Translations under genes and position numbers: made by a program
Assembly (NCBI GenBank): GCA_030272155.1
Contig: CP126195.1
Span: 4,757,001-4,821,000 of the forward strand
DNA length: 64,000 nucleotides
Direction: 5' to 3'
Source of the DNA: Tetradesmus obliquus
Taxonomy: Eukaryota; Chlorophyta; Chlorophyceae; Sphaeropleales; Scenedesmaceae
The notes under the pieces: generated by a model
What the model saw: the letters and a program-made list of their open reading frames with translations, nothing else
Database searches by the model: none
What the model was told of the DNA's origin: nothing
Shown here: positions 24,701 to 33,175 of the stretch, piece by piece
Layout: every line of letters begins with the position of its first letter
Numbering within the stretch: the stretch's first letter is position 1

Positions 24701-27064
24701 CTGTCTGGCTTGCACTCGCAGTGCTTCACCACAGCAGTTGATCTGTGCTGCTGGCAGCTGGTGCAGCAAAGCAAGCCGCATGTGCAGCGCTGAGTGCTGC
24801 GTCCGGCCTGTTCCTGCAAGCGCATTTGCGGCTAATGTGGCAGCAGTTTTGATGCTGACATGAATGTGCTCTGCGCCACCTTGAGGCTCATGCCTTGTTG
24901 TCTAACAGGCACAGCGCAGCGCCGCGGCATCAAGAGAATGTGTGCGCAAGCGGGCGCTGCGCATGCCATGCTGCGGCAGCTGTCTGGCTTGCACTTGCAG
25001 TGCTTCACCACAGCAGTTGATCTGTGCTGCTGGCAGCTGGTGCAGCCAAGGAAGCCGCATGTGCAGCGCTGAGTGCTGCGTCCGGCCTGTTCCTGCAAGC
25101 GCATGAGAAGGGGATGTGGCAGCGGTTTGAATGCTGACAAGAATGTCTTCTGCGCCACCATGCGGCTCATCCCCTGTTGTCTAACAGGCACAGCGCAGCG
25201 CCGCGGCATCAAGAGAATGTGTGCGCAAGCGGGCGCTGCGCATGCCATGCTGCGGCAGCTGTCTGGCTTGCACTCGCAGTGCTTCACCACAGCAGTTGAT
25301 CTGTGCTGCTGGCAGCTGGTGCAGCCAAGGAAGCCGCATGTGCAGCGCTGAGTGCTGCGTCCGGCCTGTTCCTGCAAGCGCATGAGAAGCGGATGTGGCA
25401 GCGGTTTGAATGCTGACAAGAATGTCTTCTGCGCCACCATGCGGCTCATCCCCTGTTGTCTAACAGGCACAGCGCAGCGCCGCGGCATCAAGAGAATGTG
25501 TGCGCAAGCGGGCGCTGCGCATGCCATGCTGCGGCAGCTGTCTGGCTTGCACTCGCAGTGCTTCACCACAGCAGTTGATCTGTGCTGCTTGCAGCTGGTG
25601 CAGCCAAGGAAGCCGCATGTGCAGCGCTGAGTGCTGCGTCCGGCCTGATCCTGCAAGCGCATGAGAAGCGGATGTGGCAGCGGTTTGAATGCTGACAAGA
25701 ATGTCTTCTGCGCCACCATGCGGCTCATCCCCTGTTGTCTAGCAGGCACAGCGCAGCGCCGCGGCATCAAGAGAATGTGTGCGCAAGCGGGCGCTGCGCA
25801 TGCCATGCTGCGGCAGCTGTCTGGCTTGCACTCGCAGTGCTTCACCACAGCAGTTGATCTGTGCTGCTGGCAGCTGGTGCAGCAAAGCAAGCCGCATGTG
25901 CAGCGCTGAGTGCTGCGTCCGGCCTGTTCCTGCAAGCGCATTTGCGGCTAATGTGGCAGCAGTTTTGATGCTGACATGAATGTGCTCTGCGCCACCTTGA
26001 GGCTCATGCCTTGTTGTCTAACAGGCACAGCGCAGCGCCGCGGCATCAAGAGAATGTGTGCGCAAGCGGGCGCTGCGCACGCCATGCTGCGGCAGCTGTC
26101 TGGCTTGCACTTGCAGTGCTTCACCACAGCAGTTGATCTGTGCTGCTGGCAGCTGGTGCAGCCAAGGAAGCCGCATGTGCAGCGCTGAGTGCTGCGTCCG
26201 GCCTGTTCCTGCAAGCGCATGAGAAGCGGATGTGGCAGCGGTTTGAATGCTGACAAGAATGTCTTCTGCGCCACCATGCGGCTCATCCCCTCTTGTCTAA
26301 CAGGCACAGCGCAGCGCCGCGGCATCAAGAGAATGTGTGCGCAAGCGGGCGCTGCGCATGCCATGCTGCGGCAGCTGTCTGGCTTGCACTCGCAGTGCTT
26401 CACCACAGCAGTTGATCTGTGCTGCTGGCAGCTGGTGCAGCAAAGCAAGCCGCATGTGCAGCGCTGAGTGCTGCGTCCGGCCTGATCCTGCAAGTGCATG
26501 AGAAGCGGATGTGGCAGCGGTTTGAATGCTGACAAGAATGTCTTCTGCGCCACCATGCGGCTCATCCCCTGTTGTCTAACAGGCACAGCGCAGCGCCGCG
26601 GCATCAAGAGAATGTGTGCGCAAGCGGGCGCTGCGCATGCCATGCTGCGGCAGCTGTCTGGCTTGCACTCGCAGTGCTTCACCACAGCAGTTGATCTGTG
26701 CTGCTGGCAGCTGGTGCAGCCAAGGAAGCCGCATGTGCAGCGCTGAGTGCTGCGTCCGGCCTGATCCTGCAAGTGCATGAGAAGCGGATGTGGCAGCGGT
26801 TTGAATGCTGACAAGAATGTCTTCTGCGCCACCATGCGGCTCATCCCCTGTTGTCTAACAGGCACAGCGCAGCGCCGCGGCATCAAGAGAATGTGTGCGC
26901 AAGCGGGCGCTGCGCATGCCATGCTGCGGCAGCTGTCTGGCTTGCACTTGCAGTGCTTCACCACAGCAGTTGATCTGTGCTGCTGGCAGCTGGTGCAGCC
27001 AAGGAAGCCGCATGTGCAACGCTGAGTGCTGCGTCCGGCCTGTTCCTGCAAGCGCATGAGAAGC

Positions 27065-27352
27065 CGCTGGTGGTGGTGTTGCTGCTGCTGCTGCTGGTGG
27101 TGATACTGCTCCAGCTGCTGCTGATGCAGCTGCTGCTGCTGCTCTTGCTGCTGCTGACGCTGCTGCTGCTCCTCTCTGTTGTCCTGGGCTGGCACCAACA
27201 GCCTCCTGCTGCACACCTGCAGATGGTGCAGCTGTGTGAGCTACAACAGCAGGAACCCGCCCTGGGAGCTGCAAGAAAGCAAGTGCTGGACAGCAGCCGC
27301 GCACTAAGCCAGCTGTTGGCCATTGTGCCTGCTTGGTGACGCTAGCGAATGC
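27065..27352. repeat. CTG/CAG-rich edge of the satellite, Gln-rich on the minus strand
   Basis: The last satellite unit stops inside GCGCATGAGAAGC and passes into interrupted CTG repeats (about 27,065-27,180), then non-repetitive sequence. On the minus strand one frame reads a Gln/His-rich stretch (EEQQQRQQQQEQQQQ, then HHQQQQQQHHHQ) and continues without a stop into four satellite units to 25,948. That frame opens after a TAG near 27,240 and has no ATG before the Gln run, so if coding it would be an internal exon; CTGCAG at 27,217-27,222 (minus strand) is a plausible acceptor. A plus-strand frame is also open to 27,339. Confidence 0.5.
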
Positions 27353-27604
27353 TTAGCCTGCCGGCTGGTAAGTGACACCTGCAAGTTTTACTGCAGTTGG
27401 TAGGCATGCCGTACCTGCACCCTGTCGCGTGTTCTTTGAGTTGCATTTGCCAGTTACATGTTTCCTGTACCATGTGGAGCTGCTGCAGTCATCCCAGGCG
27501 CCGCAGACGGGGCAGTGCCTCTCCACTTCTCCAGGCACGCTATTTGACGGGCGCTTGGGGGCATCTTCGTAAGCATTGTAACGTTCTGTTTTAGTTTTAG
27601 GCAT
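27353..27604 (-). CDS. Small ORF with a C2HC zinc-finger-like motif, possibly a first exon
   Basis: The ORF starts at a true ATG (27,602-27,604) and gives 83 residues. Near residues 30-54 it carries HCPVCGAWDDC followed by HVTGKC, that is C-x2-C, a spacer of about 14, then H-x4-C, which could bind one zinc as in C2HC fingers of DNA-binding or transposon-derived proteins. The N-terminus is Lys/Arg-rich. Potential donors (GGTGCAG|GTACGG and CTTGCAG|GTGTCA on the minus strand) could splice it to the Gln-rich exon at 27.2 kb. I do not recognise the family. It may be the start of the gene whose downstream exon was amplified into the satellite, or a transposon remnant. Expression is unknown. Confidence 0.4.
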   Translation of the reverse strand: MPKTKTERYNAYEDAPKRPSNSVPGEVERHCPVCGAWDDCSSSTWYRKHVTGKCNSKNTRQGAGTACLPTAVKLAGVTYQPAG

Positions 27605-28264
27605 TTACAACGTTATCTAAACAGCGACTCGGCAAGCGGGCCCGCGAGATGTTTTGTGCGCTTGTGTCGTTCAGAAAGGCTGATGATAGCCAGAGTAACC
27701 CTGCAAATCCTTTGTTTACGGGCAACAACATTGGATTTGCATGATGAGGATCGCAGAATGGTCACAGCAGGTCGGTGACAGGCTTTAGTTCACAAATGCA
27801 GCAGTGTCTTCGAGGCAGCCACCCTTGAAAGCTTGTTTGTTCACAATCAATGTAAATTTATGGCCTCATCTGCTGTGATAATCGGCGCTGGTATCAACAA
27901 ACCCTGCAGCAGGTTGCATAAGCACGAAAGCTGCCAAACGGGCCACATTCAAGCGGTAAATAGCAGAAAACACCCATGCGATGTGTTCGACGCGGCGGTG
28001 ACGCCTTATTTCAGGAGTCAACGTTGCAGCAGCAGCACATGTCAAGTTGCATGGTGCCAGGACGTGCACCTGGACTCGCATACAGCCAACTGGACGCAAT
28101 GTGTGGCAACTGGACGTGCCTGAGCGTGCCTGGACCTGCGACTGGACTTCCTGGTGACCATAGTGCTACGTAGCAGTTTATGGCCATCTATGTTCATATC
28201 AACATACACGTTGCATCCTCTGGGTATTGACTGAGGGCAGTCAATCTACCTAAGGGGGGAGGTA
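27605..28264. other. Gene-free interval; purine tract at its right end
   Basis: No convincing ORF or splice pattern was found. The last bases before the LTR are CTAAGGGGGGAGGTA, a polypurine tract. In LTR retrotransposons such a tract lies just upstream of the 3' LTR, so this interval could be the 3' internal end of an LTR element, but I see no reverse transcriptase or RNase H motif to confirm it. Confidence 0.4.
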
Positions 28265-28509
28265 TGTAACGATACAGTATTATATTATAATGTAGGGTCT
28301 TCGAGAGAGCCGTGCCGTTGGTCAATAACACATATGACCTAGGCCCTATCCGGGGTCGTTGGGAGAAGAGAACTACATGGGCCCTGCAATGTAGGAGGGG
28401 ACGTATTCTATGTCAGGAGTACGCGACGTATATCCCCACGGGCTTAACACAATATTATTAACTCCCTTTTTATCTTCTTTCCACGCTTCCCTGAGACTCA
28501 GTCGTTACA
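28265..28509 (+). mobile_element. Long terminal repeat of an LTR retrotransposon, 245 bp
   Basis: The segment starts TGTAACGA and ends TCGTTACA, a perfect 8-bp terminal inverted repeat of the TG...CA form used by LTRs. Two bases later (28,511) comes TGGTCGCTGAGA, a plausible primer-binding site (TGG pairs with tRNA 3' CCA), and then a gag-like start at 28,551. It is therefore the 5' LTR of the following sequence. The upstream polypurine tract could equally make it a 3' LTR, a head-to-tail arrangement. No second copy of the full 245 bp lies in the window. Confidence 0.75.
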
Positions 28510-28510
28510 G

Positions 28511-28523
28511 TGGTCGCTGAGAA
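28511..28523 (+). promoter_or_regulatory. Putative primer-binding site of the LTR element
   Basis: TGGTCGCTGAGAA begins one base after the LTR end. The TGG start and the position fit a minus-strand priming site; the matching tRNA was not identified. The 543-bp mini-element at 30,065 has a related sequence, TGGTAGCTTGAGAA, at the equivalent place. Confidence 0.5.
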
Positions 28524-28550
28524 TTGTCACGGTCCAGTACCCTCTCAGCA

Positions 28551-28815
28551 ATGGCTGACGTAAATGATGATAACTATATGTTGCAAGAAGAAGGAGAGGA
28601 CGCCGCTGCACAGCCAGCCGCGGCAGACTCGGGAGCCGGTGTCGATGCTGGTGTAGCACAGGACGGTGCTGTCGAGGAACTGGCAGATAAGGCCTCGAGC
28701 TTGCACCTGAATGCAGCAGCACTCACGCAGTCCCAGATCAATGATAGAGACAAGTGGTACAAGCTGCTGCCACCCGAGCTCAAGAAGATGCCTCACATGG
28801 CCCCAAAAGGCGATG
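28551..28815 (+). pseudogene. 5' fragment of a gag-like ORF, cut by a retroposon insertion
   Basis: An ATG at 28,551 (context AGCAATGGCTGAC) opens an acidic, Ala/Asp-rich N-terminus (MADVNDDNYMLQEEGEDAAA) followed by a charged segment with DKWYKLLPPELKKMP. About 88 residues are intact. The frame then runs into the reversed 3' tail of element X and stops near 28,889. Position behind an LTR and primer-binding site suggests Gag of a Ty1/copia- or Ty3-type element; the residues alone do not prove it. The rest of the element is missing here. Confidence 0.5.
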
Positions 28816-28839
28816 CTTTTTGTTTGTGTTTGTGCGATG

Positions 28840-30027
28840 CTTTGTTTGTGTTTGTTACACATGGGGGCCAGGCAATTCCAGCCTCTTGAACTGGCGTATC
28901 ATACCAGCCAGGTAGGGTTTCAATCCAACTCCGTCCCCCACCACCATCACGACGGAACAGCAAGTCTGCAGCCTTACTGCCCGCCTAGCAAATTGACCAC
29001 AATGCTGCAGCAGAACGGAGTGGCCGCCTCCAAGGAACAGCATGGCATGGCAAGCAAGCATGCAAGCGCACGGCATGATAGGGCATGCAAGCGCACACAC
29101 TTACAGAGACCTGGCTGCAACACCACACTGCTGTTGCTGCACGACAAGCACTAGGCTGTACTACAGCCAAGCAAGAAGAAAACCACTCCTACCGCTGCGG
29201 CTAGCTAAGCTGACCTACAAAAACAAAAACCACTCCTACCGCTACCTACATGCAGCAACTCCACCAGATGGCTACACTGTCGCCACAAGTAAGGGCACCA
29301 CCACAGCCCCAGGTAGCTGCCCAGACACGTAATGCATTTGACAACGGCTGATGTGAGAACAGCAATGCGAATGCAAGCACATTGCTGCTCCCTACGCGCA
29401 GCAGACACAAACCAAATAAAGTACACTGCCCAGACAGCACTACTGGCAGGCAATCCACTGATCCATAGCAGCAGTTGCAGGGGTCATCATCTGCAACACG
29501 TTGCTGCCGCTGCAGGCCACCAACTGCAGCAGCCTGCAGAAGGAATTTAAGGACACTCCAGACACTGAACCAGCAGTCCAGCACGCTCAACAGTCACAAG
29601 GGGTTGCCTAGCCAATCACATCATGTGGTGAAAGGCGATTGCAAGGGCACCGCAGCACCTCGAGCATTACCAGCACCTTGCCTGCTTCTGCTGTAGCCCT
29701 ACTGCTGTGACCATGACACAACTCCAGGCGCCAGCTTGGGTACCAGCGAGCGCTCACAACTAAACTATTGCTGAGCACATCTTCCTGAAGTTGTAGCCGA
29801 CTGCCTGGGCTTCCACTGCGCGCTGCACGGCTGTCAACTGTGCTGTCTCTTCGGCGACCCGGCGTAGCTGCGTAGGCAGGCAGTATCGGCCTGCAGGACG
29901 CCACTCCTCTTATCTAATATAGCTTCCAGCATTAAAAGAAGCTGCACTAGACGGTCTTCCGACTCGCGGGCCGCAACTGGCGCAGCCGGGCTGGGCCAGA
30001 GGGCAAAGCAAGCCAAGCCTTTTTACG
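28840..30027 (-). mobile_element. Retroposon X, minus-strand copy
   Basis: This ~1.19-kb segment is the reverse complement of 40,862-42,022 with modest divergence. On the minus strand it begins AAAAAGGCTTGGCTTGC (right end) and ends GGCCCCCATGTGTAAC plus an AAAC-rich tail (left end, 28,840-28,868). TGTAA is the green-algal poly(A) signal, so the element looks like a reverse-transcribed, polyadenylated RNA. It interrupts the gag fragment. A short second copy of the tail (TTTTTGTTTGTGTTTGTG) and the heptamer GCGATGC on both sides of it (28,810 and 28,833) mark the insertion point. It carries one short ORF (29,836-30,016). Confidence 0.75.
29836..30016 (-). pseudogene. Short ORF of element X, minus-strand copy
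   Basis: A 60-residue frame begins MACFALWPSPAAPVAARESE and continues into a Leu-rich, charged, probably helical stretch (LLLMLEAILDKRSGVLQ). The other X copy encodes the same protein with differences only near the C-terminus. The helix appears to continue in another frame after the stop, which suggests a frameshifted longer coding region such as the helical part of a retroelement gag. Family not recognised. Confidence 0.45.
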
Positions 30028-30064
30028 CCTTGCTGTGAGCCTCGATTCCGGCCTATACACCCCA

Positions 30065-30113
30065 TGTAACGGGGTCCGATCCCTCCTATGACATCCAGTT
30101 TTCCCTCGTTACA
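30065..30113 (+). repeat. Left 49-bp terminal repeat of the mini-LTR element
   Basis: Identical to 30,559-30,607. Its ends form the inverted pair TGTAAC/GTTACA, shared with the 245-bp LTR at 28,265 and with the flanks of the second mini-element. This suggests one integrase recognises all three. Confidence 0.85.
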
Positions 30114-30133
30114 GTTGGTAGCTTGAGAAGGGC

Positions 30134-30206
30134 GGGGTGGTTTAGCTGAGGGGTGTATGTCACCTGGCTCGCAGCCCCGAGGTCCTGAGTTCGAACCCGG
30201 CTTGGA
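30134..30206 (+). other. tRNA-like (SINE-type) sequence inside the mini-LTR element
   Basis: GGGGTGGTTTAGCTGAGGGG resembles a tRNA 5' end with an internal A box, and GAGTTCGAACCC (about 30,187-30,198) matches the B box. Between them CCTGGCTCGCAGCC resembles an anticodon arm with loop CTCGCAG (it would read CGC, Ala). The T stem and half of the anticodon stem do not pair, so it is not a functional tRNA gene, but the boxes could act as an internal Pol III promoter. Confidence 0.55.
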
Positions 30207-30558
30207 GGCGGTTGCTCCGCGACGCTCTGGTGGCAACAGGCTCGCTGGGGTGCATAACAAAGACATAAGGCAGGGCCCTACCCCTGCGGGTTGATCGCCA
30301 CAGATGTGGGGCACCCATTACAGTACAGACATGCATAGCCGCGCTCGACGGTGGTCTGCTAGGGCAGAAAGCCAATGCCAGGAAGAACAAACGAGTGGAA
30401 AACGACCCATCAACGCTCAAAGAGTTATCGTGATGTGTGAATGTCTGAAAGTAACTCGAGGTCATCGCCACGGGGTGATTCCCGTGCGCTGGACGTCGAG
30501 TAGGCCAGTAAGACCGTCATGCTTAGCGAGGACGCTAAGAGAATAGGTGGGGGGGAGT

Positions 30559-30607
30559 TGTAACGGGGTCCGATCCCTCCTATGACATCCAGTTTTCCCT
30601 CGTTACA
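30559..30607 (+). repeat. Right 49-bp terminal repeat of the mini-LTR element
   Basis: Exact copy of 30,065-30,113, preceded by the G-rich purine tract and followed by the CCCCA target duplication. Confidence 0.85.
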
Positions 30608-30613
30608 CCCCAT

Positions 30614-30770
30614 CACGTTACATACCTCCCCCTCGAGGTAGCGTGATGTCCTCATCCGCGAACCGAGCTCAGTGGGGTTCGAGCACAGGACCTTCCGCAT
30701 CGCAGCCCGGCACTCTACCGACTCGGCTACGGAATCCTTTCCAACCCGCTCGGCTACCAATGTAACGATA
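30614..30770 (-). mobile_element. Core of a second mini-LTR element, minus strand, interrupted by the first
   Basis: Read on the minus strand: GTATCGTTACA (an LTR-type end, near 30,770-30,760), then TTGGTAGCCGAGCGGG (primer-binding-site-like, also matching an A box), a tRNA-like body, a purine tract CTCGAGGGGGAGGTA, and TGTAACGTGATGGGG (an LTR-type start, near 30,622-30,608). The 543-bp element inserted in that last segment, which is where its CCCCA duplication comes from. The order LTR end, primer site, tRNA-like core, purine tract, LTR start is the same as in the intact element, with different sequence. Outer LTR limits are not defined. Confidence 0.55.
30664..30738 (-). other. Degenerate tRNA-like sequence, minus strand
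   Basis: On the minus strand GGATTCCGTAGCCGAGTCGG and GGTAGAGTGCCGGGC resemble a tRNA 5' half with A box, and GTGCTCGAACCCC matches a B box. Stem pairing is imperfect and no CCA-type acceptor closure is visible, so I call it tRNA-derived, not a tRNA gene. Confidence 0.5.
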
Positions 30771-30791
30771 CCCCAAAAGGCATTGCATTGC

Positions 30792-30866
30792 ATTTGTTAC
30801 ACGGAGGATGTGCGGAAGAGCGCACGCCGGAGCAGGGGTTGGGGAGACCGCCTCCGTGTAACAAAT
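30792..30866. repeat. 75-bp unit with perfect 16-bp terminal inverted repeats
   Basis: ATTTGTTACACGGAGG (30,792-30,807) and CCTCCGTGTAACAAAT (30,851-30,866) are exact reverse complements. The right part, GGGGTTGGGGAGACCG plus the arm, recurs at the 3' end of a longer unrelated segment ending at 32,952, and the left arm type recurs near 30,978. The best reading is two 5'-truncated 3' ends of one retroposon family ('W') landing head to head, not a DNA transposon. Confidence 0.6.
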
Positions 30867-31032
30867 CACTACTACTGAGCAGGCGTCTGGTGCGCTGGGG
30901 ACGTATGTCCCTTGTCGGCTTGAGTCTAAACAAGCCCCTGTACAATCCACCCTATCTTCTTCTTTCTTCTTCTTCTTGTTACACGGAGGCGGCTATGCTT
31001 GTCAGCCATGAGGATTGTGGTGCAAAAAAACT

Positions 31033-31653
31033 GGCGCTGCGTGCCCTGGTCTGGTGCACCATTTTTGGGAGTGCCCGGTTGCGGTAGCGGTGATTGACAG
31101 CCTGCTGTCTGCGTTGCCTGCAACATGGTGTACGAGGGCTGTAGGCCGCCCGCCGCTTGCTATGCGGCATGTCTGGTTGATGCAGCGGCCTCCCGGCCCT
31201 AAGCGGCTCCACCAGCGGGTTTGGGGGGTTGTTTGTTTAGCTGCTTTGAATGCCATGGATGTTGGCAGACGGCAGGCTAACAAGCTGCGCATTCCGCCGC
31301 CCGCGCCTGCCGCGCCGCGGCCGTCTGCGCCGCCGCCGCTATGGCAGGTACCTATTACAGATTTGTTTCAGCCTGCAGCTCTCACTGCTGCGCAGCAACA
31401 GCATAACCAGCTGGTTGAGCAGCGTACGCAGCAGCAGCAGCTGCAACAACAACAACAGCGGCAGCAACTAATAGCGCAGGTGTTACAGGAGGCGAAACAG
31501 CAGGCGGTTTTGCGGTTTTGGGAATTGCTTGCTGATTTTGTGGCAATGGAGGCTGCGCCGGCTCATTGGCGTGTTGCGGTGCCTGGAGATCACCCGTTCT
31601 TGCGTTCTGATCCAGCACAGCTGCGCATTGTACTGGCGCCCCGCTCTGGTTGA
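31033..31653 (+). pseudogene. LINE ORF2 C-terminal fragment (type B)
   Basis: About 206 residues from the end of ORF2: the zinc-binding block, a helical region (AALNAMDVGRRQANK), a Gln-rich segment and the conserved tail FLRSDPAQLRIVLAPRSG. It lacks endonuclease and reverse transcriptase, so it is a dead 5'-truncated copy. Confidence 0.85.
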
Positions 31654-32221
31654 CCTTCCTGCTTTTACATGATGTGCTGTCAGTAGTTGTCCAATTTCCA
31701 CTTTCTGGCAAGGCCATGTTGCGTGTCGTGTGTCACTGTGCTTGATTTTCCAGCTCTGTGTGTCGCATTGCGTGCTTCTATGCTTGTCAGCCATGAGGAT
31801 TGCAGAAGCAGTAGCACCTTAGTTTGCATGTCACATGCAGTGTCTCCTGTCGGTCCCGCGTGCTCCTGCTTGCTGCAGTCTGGTGTGTACAGCAGTGCCT
31901 TGGTGCAATCATGCCAAACACCTATGGTAAGCAGCACCATTGTGCATCCCGCTTGCTGTTTGGACCATGCCTGCCTTCCCTTGTGCGTTTTGTGCCCTGT
32001 GCTTTGAGCACCCTGCTGCTTTTCGTGCTGCTCTTCGCACATGCTGCACTGCATGTACTTGTTGGTTTATGGGGAGGTAGGGGCTGCAAGATGCCTCTGG
32101 AGTTTTACTTTGGTTGCATCTTGTGGCCTGCTATCGGGTTCTCATGATATGTGAGCTGAAAGAGGGGCAAGTGACTCGCTCTAGGGCGATAGCTTGCCCC
32201 CCCCTGTAACAGACCTCTCTC
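31033..32221 (+). mobile_element. 5'-truncated LINE, type B 3' end
   Basis: This segment matches the last part of ORF2 and the 3' UTR of LINE copy 2 (48,157-49,344) nearly base for base. It starts inside the zinc-binding C-terminal domain (CPGLVHHFWECP), keeps that frame to the stop TGA at 31,651-31,653, and runs through the same 3' UTR to CCTGTAACAGACCTCTCTC. The left end joins a ~40-bp scrap that itself resembles part of the 3' UTR (GCTTGTCAGCCATGAGGATT at 30,996 and again at 31,788), so it is a chimeric insertion. Confidence 0.85.
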
Positions 32222-33175
32222 TGGTGCTTTGGGGGCCCACATTCTACATGCCAGCACCAGTAGAAGGCGGTGGGCAGGTGGCGTTGTGGAGTTGACTTTT
32301 GTCAGCTTTGATTGCAGGCGTATCCAGCCAACTCCTGTGGGCACCATAGGTTAATAGCCGTGGTCGTGGGACATTGACCTCAAAGTGGCCGGTGTCGTTG
32401 TCTGCTAGGGGGCGGTGTTGTTGTAGTGTCAAGGGACCCTTGGCAGTGCACGCTGTGATGGGACGGGGGTTCTGTGTGCGGGTTGCAGCAGTCCAGGCCT
32501 TTTGGCCCCGAGTGTCACTGGTTGTTGTCGAGTCTATTGAGTTAGGCCTGGCCAACCTTCGTGTTGCATGTGTGTTGTGTTGCCAGATGTTGTGCAGGTG
32601 AGTGTTGCAGGGGCTTCTGCAAGCCTGTCGACCAGCAGCTAACTGTGGGTCGACTCAGGAGGATCACCCTGTTTTTGCGTCAGGCGGCATAAGCACACCT
32701 GTATTTATTTTAAGTTTGCTTATGCGGGTGATCGTAGCGTTGTATGCCGGCAGCTTCTGCATTCCATGTGCTAGCCTGCTTGTATTGCATGCATGCTTGC
32801 GTTTACGGTGGCATGTTACCGCGGTGTGGGGAACTGGAGGTTGGACAAATACCCACTGGTCCTTATGATACGAGGGCTTACTTGGCGGAGTGTTGGCTTG
32901 ACTGGCAGTACCTAGCCCCTGCGGGGTTGGGGAGACCGCCTCCGTGTAACAAATGCAATGTGAATGTAACCCGTGCCTTCTCTCTCTTTTGCCTTTTTTC
33001 TTGCTCCTGTCGGTCTGCGGCAAGCCGAAAAATGGGCCTCCCATTTTTCATGGGGTTGAACCTCATTTGAGTGACAGCCCGAGCTGAGCTGTCTGCAGCT
33101 TCAAATCCTTTCAGGTGTTAGTGGTGGCGTATGCCGCGTGAGTACACCAGTGTAACCCCTCTCTCTCAAAAAAAT
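32222..33175. other. Patchwork of retroposon 3' ends without a gene
   Basis: About 730 bp of unrecognised sequence ends at GGGAGACCGCCTCCGTGTAAC (32,932-32,952), the same 3' end ('W') as the scrap at 30,836. It is followed by ATGCAATGTGAATGTAACCC, a pyrimidine-rich stretch, and a second 3' end starting GAGTGACAGCC (33,070) and finishing GTGTAACCCCTCTCTCTC (33,150-33,167). That end resembles the one at 50,443-50,530. A perfect hairpin, AAAAATGGG-CCT-CCCATTTTT, lies at 33,028-33,048. Confidence 0.5.

Larger units (their letters stand above)
1615..27064. repeat. 279-bp satellite array, about 91 copies
   Basis: A 279-bp unit repeats without interruption for about 25.4 kb. Landmarks in each unit are TTGATCTGTGCTGCTGGCAG, GCCGCATGTGCAGCGCTGAG and GTTGTCTAACAGGCACAGCG. 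Length variants come from two small deletions: a 2-bp one (CGCCGGCTTC in place of CGCCGCGGCATC, giving 277 bp) and a 5-bp one (GATCTGCTGG in place of GATCTGTGCTGCTGG, giving 274 bp, for example near 8,618 and 9,450). Units fall into two subtypes by the segment after GCGCAT: GAGAAGCGGATG with CTCATCCCC, or TTGCGGCTAATG with CTCATGCCT. The minus strand has long open frames because 279 is 93 codons, but 277-bp units break them. I call this non-coding satellite DNA of centromeric or heterochromatic type. Confidence 0.95.
30065..30607 (+). mobile_element. Complete 543-bp miniature LTR element (TRIM-like)
   Basis: Two identical 49-bp direct repeats, 30,065-30,113 and 30,559-30,607, each start TGTAACGGGG and end CTCGTTACA. 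They bound 445 bp of internal sequence. The element is flanked by a perfect 5-bp target duplication, CCCCA (30,060-30,064 and 30,608-30,612). After the left repeat comes GTTGGTAGCTTGAGAAG, a likely primer-binding site; before the right repeat comes AGGTGGGGGGGAGT, a polypurine tract. No protein is encoded, so it must be mobilised in trans. The architecture is that of TRIM elements, although 49-bp repeats are at the very short end. A tRNA-like sequence lies just inside the left end. Confidence 0.8.

Noticed and set aside
1..27064. CRISPR-like repeat array
   Set aside because: There are no short repeats separated by unique spacers; units are contiguous, hundreds of bases long, and the context is eukaryotic.
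30065..30113. Hammerhead ribozyme in the 49-bp terminal repeat (retrozyme)
   Set aside because: I looked for the CTGATGA and GAAA core on both strands. CTGATGA is absent, so the length coincidence alone does not support it.
30134..30206. Functional tRNA-Ala gene
   Set aside because: A and B boxes and an anticodon-like loop are present, but the T stem and half of the anticodon stem do not pair and the acceptor ends do not match.
30792..30866. MITE or DNA transposon with 16-bp terminal inverted repeats
   Set aside because: The arms are the 3' tail of retroposon W, found alone elsewhere (32,937-32,952 and near 30,978), and no target duplication flanks the unit.
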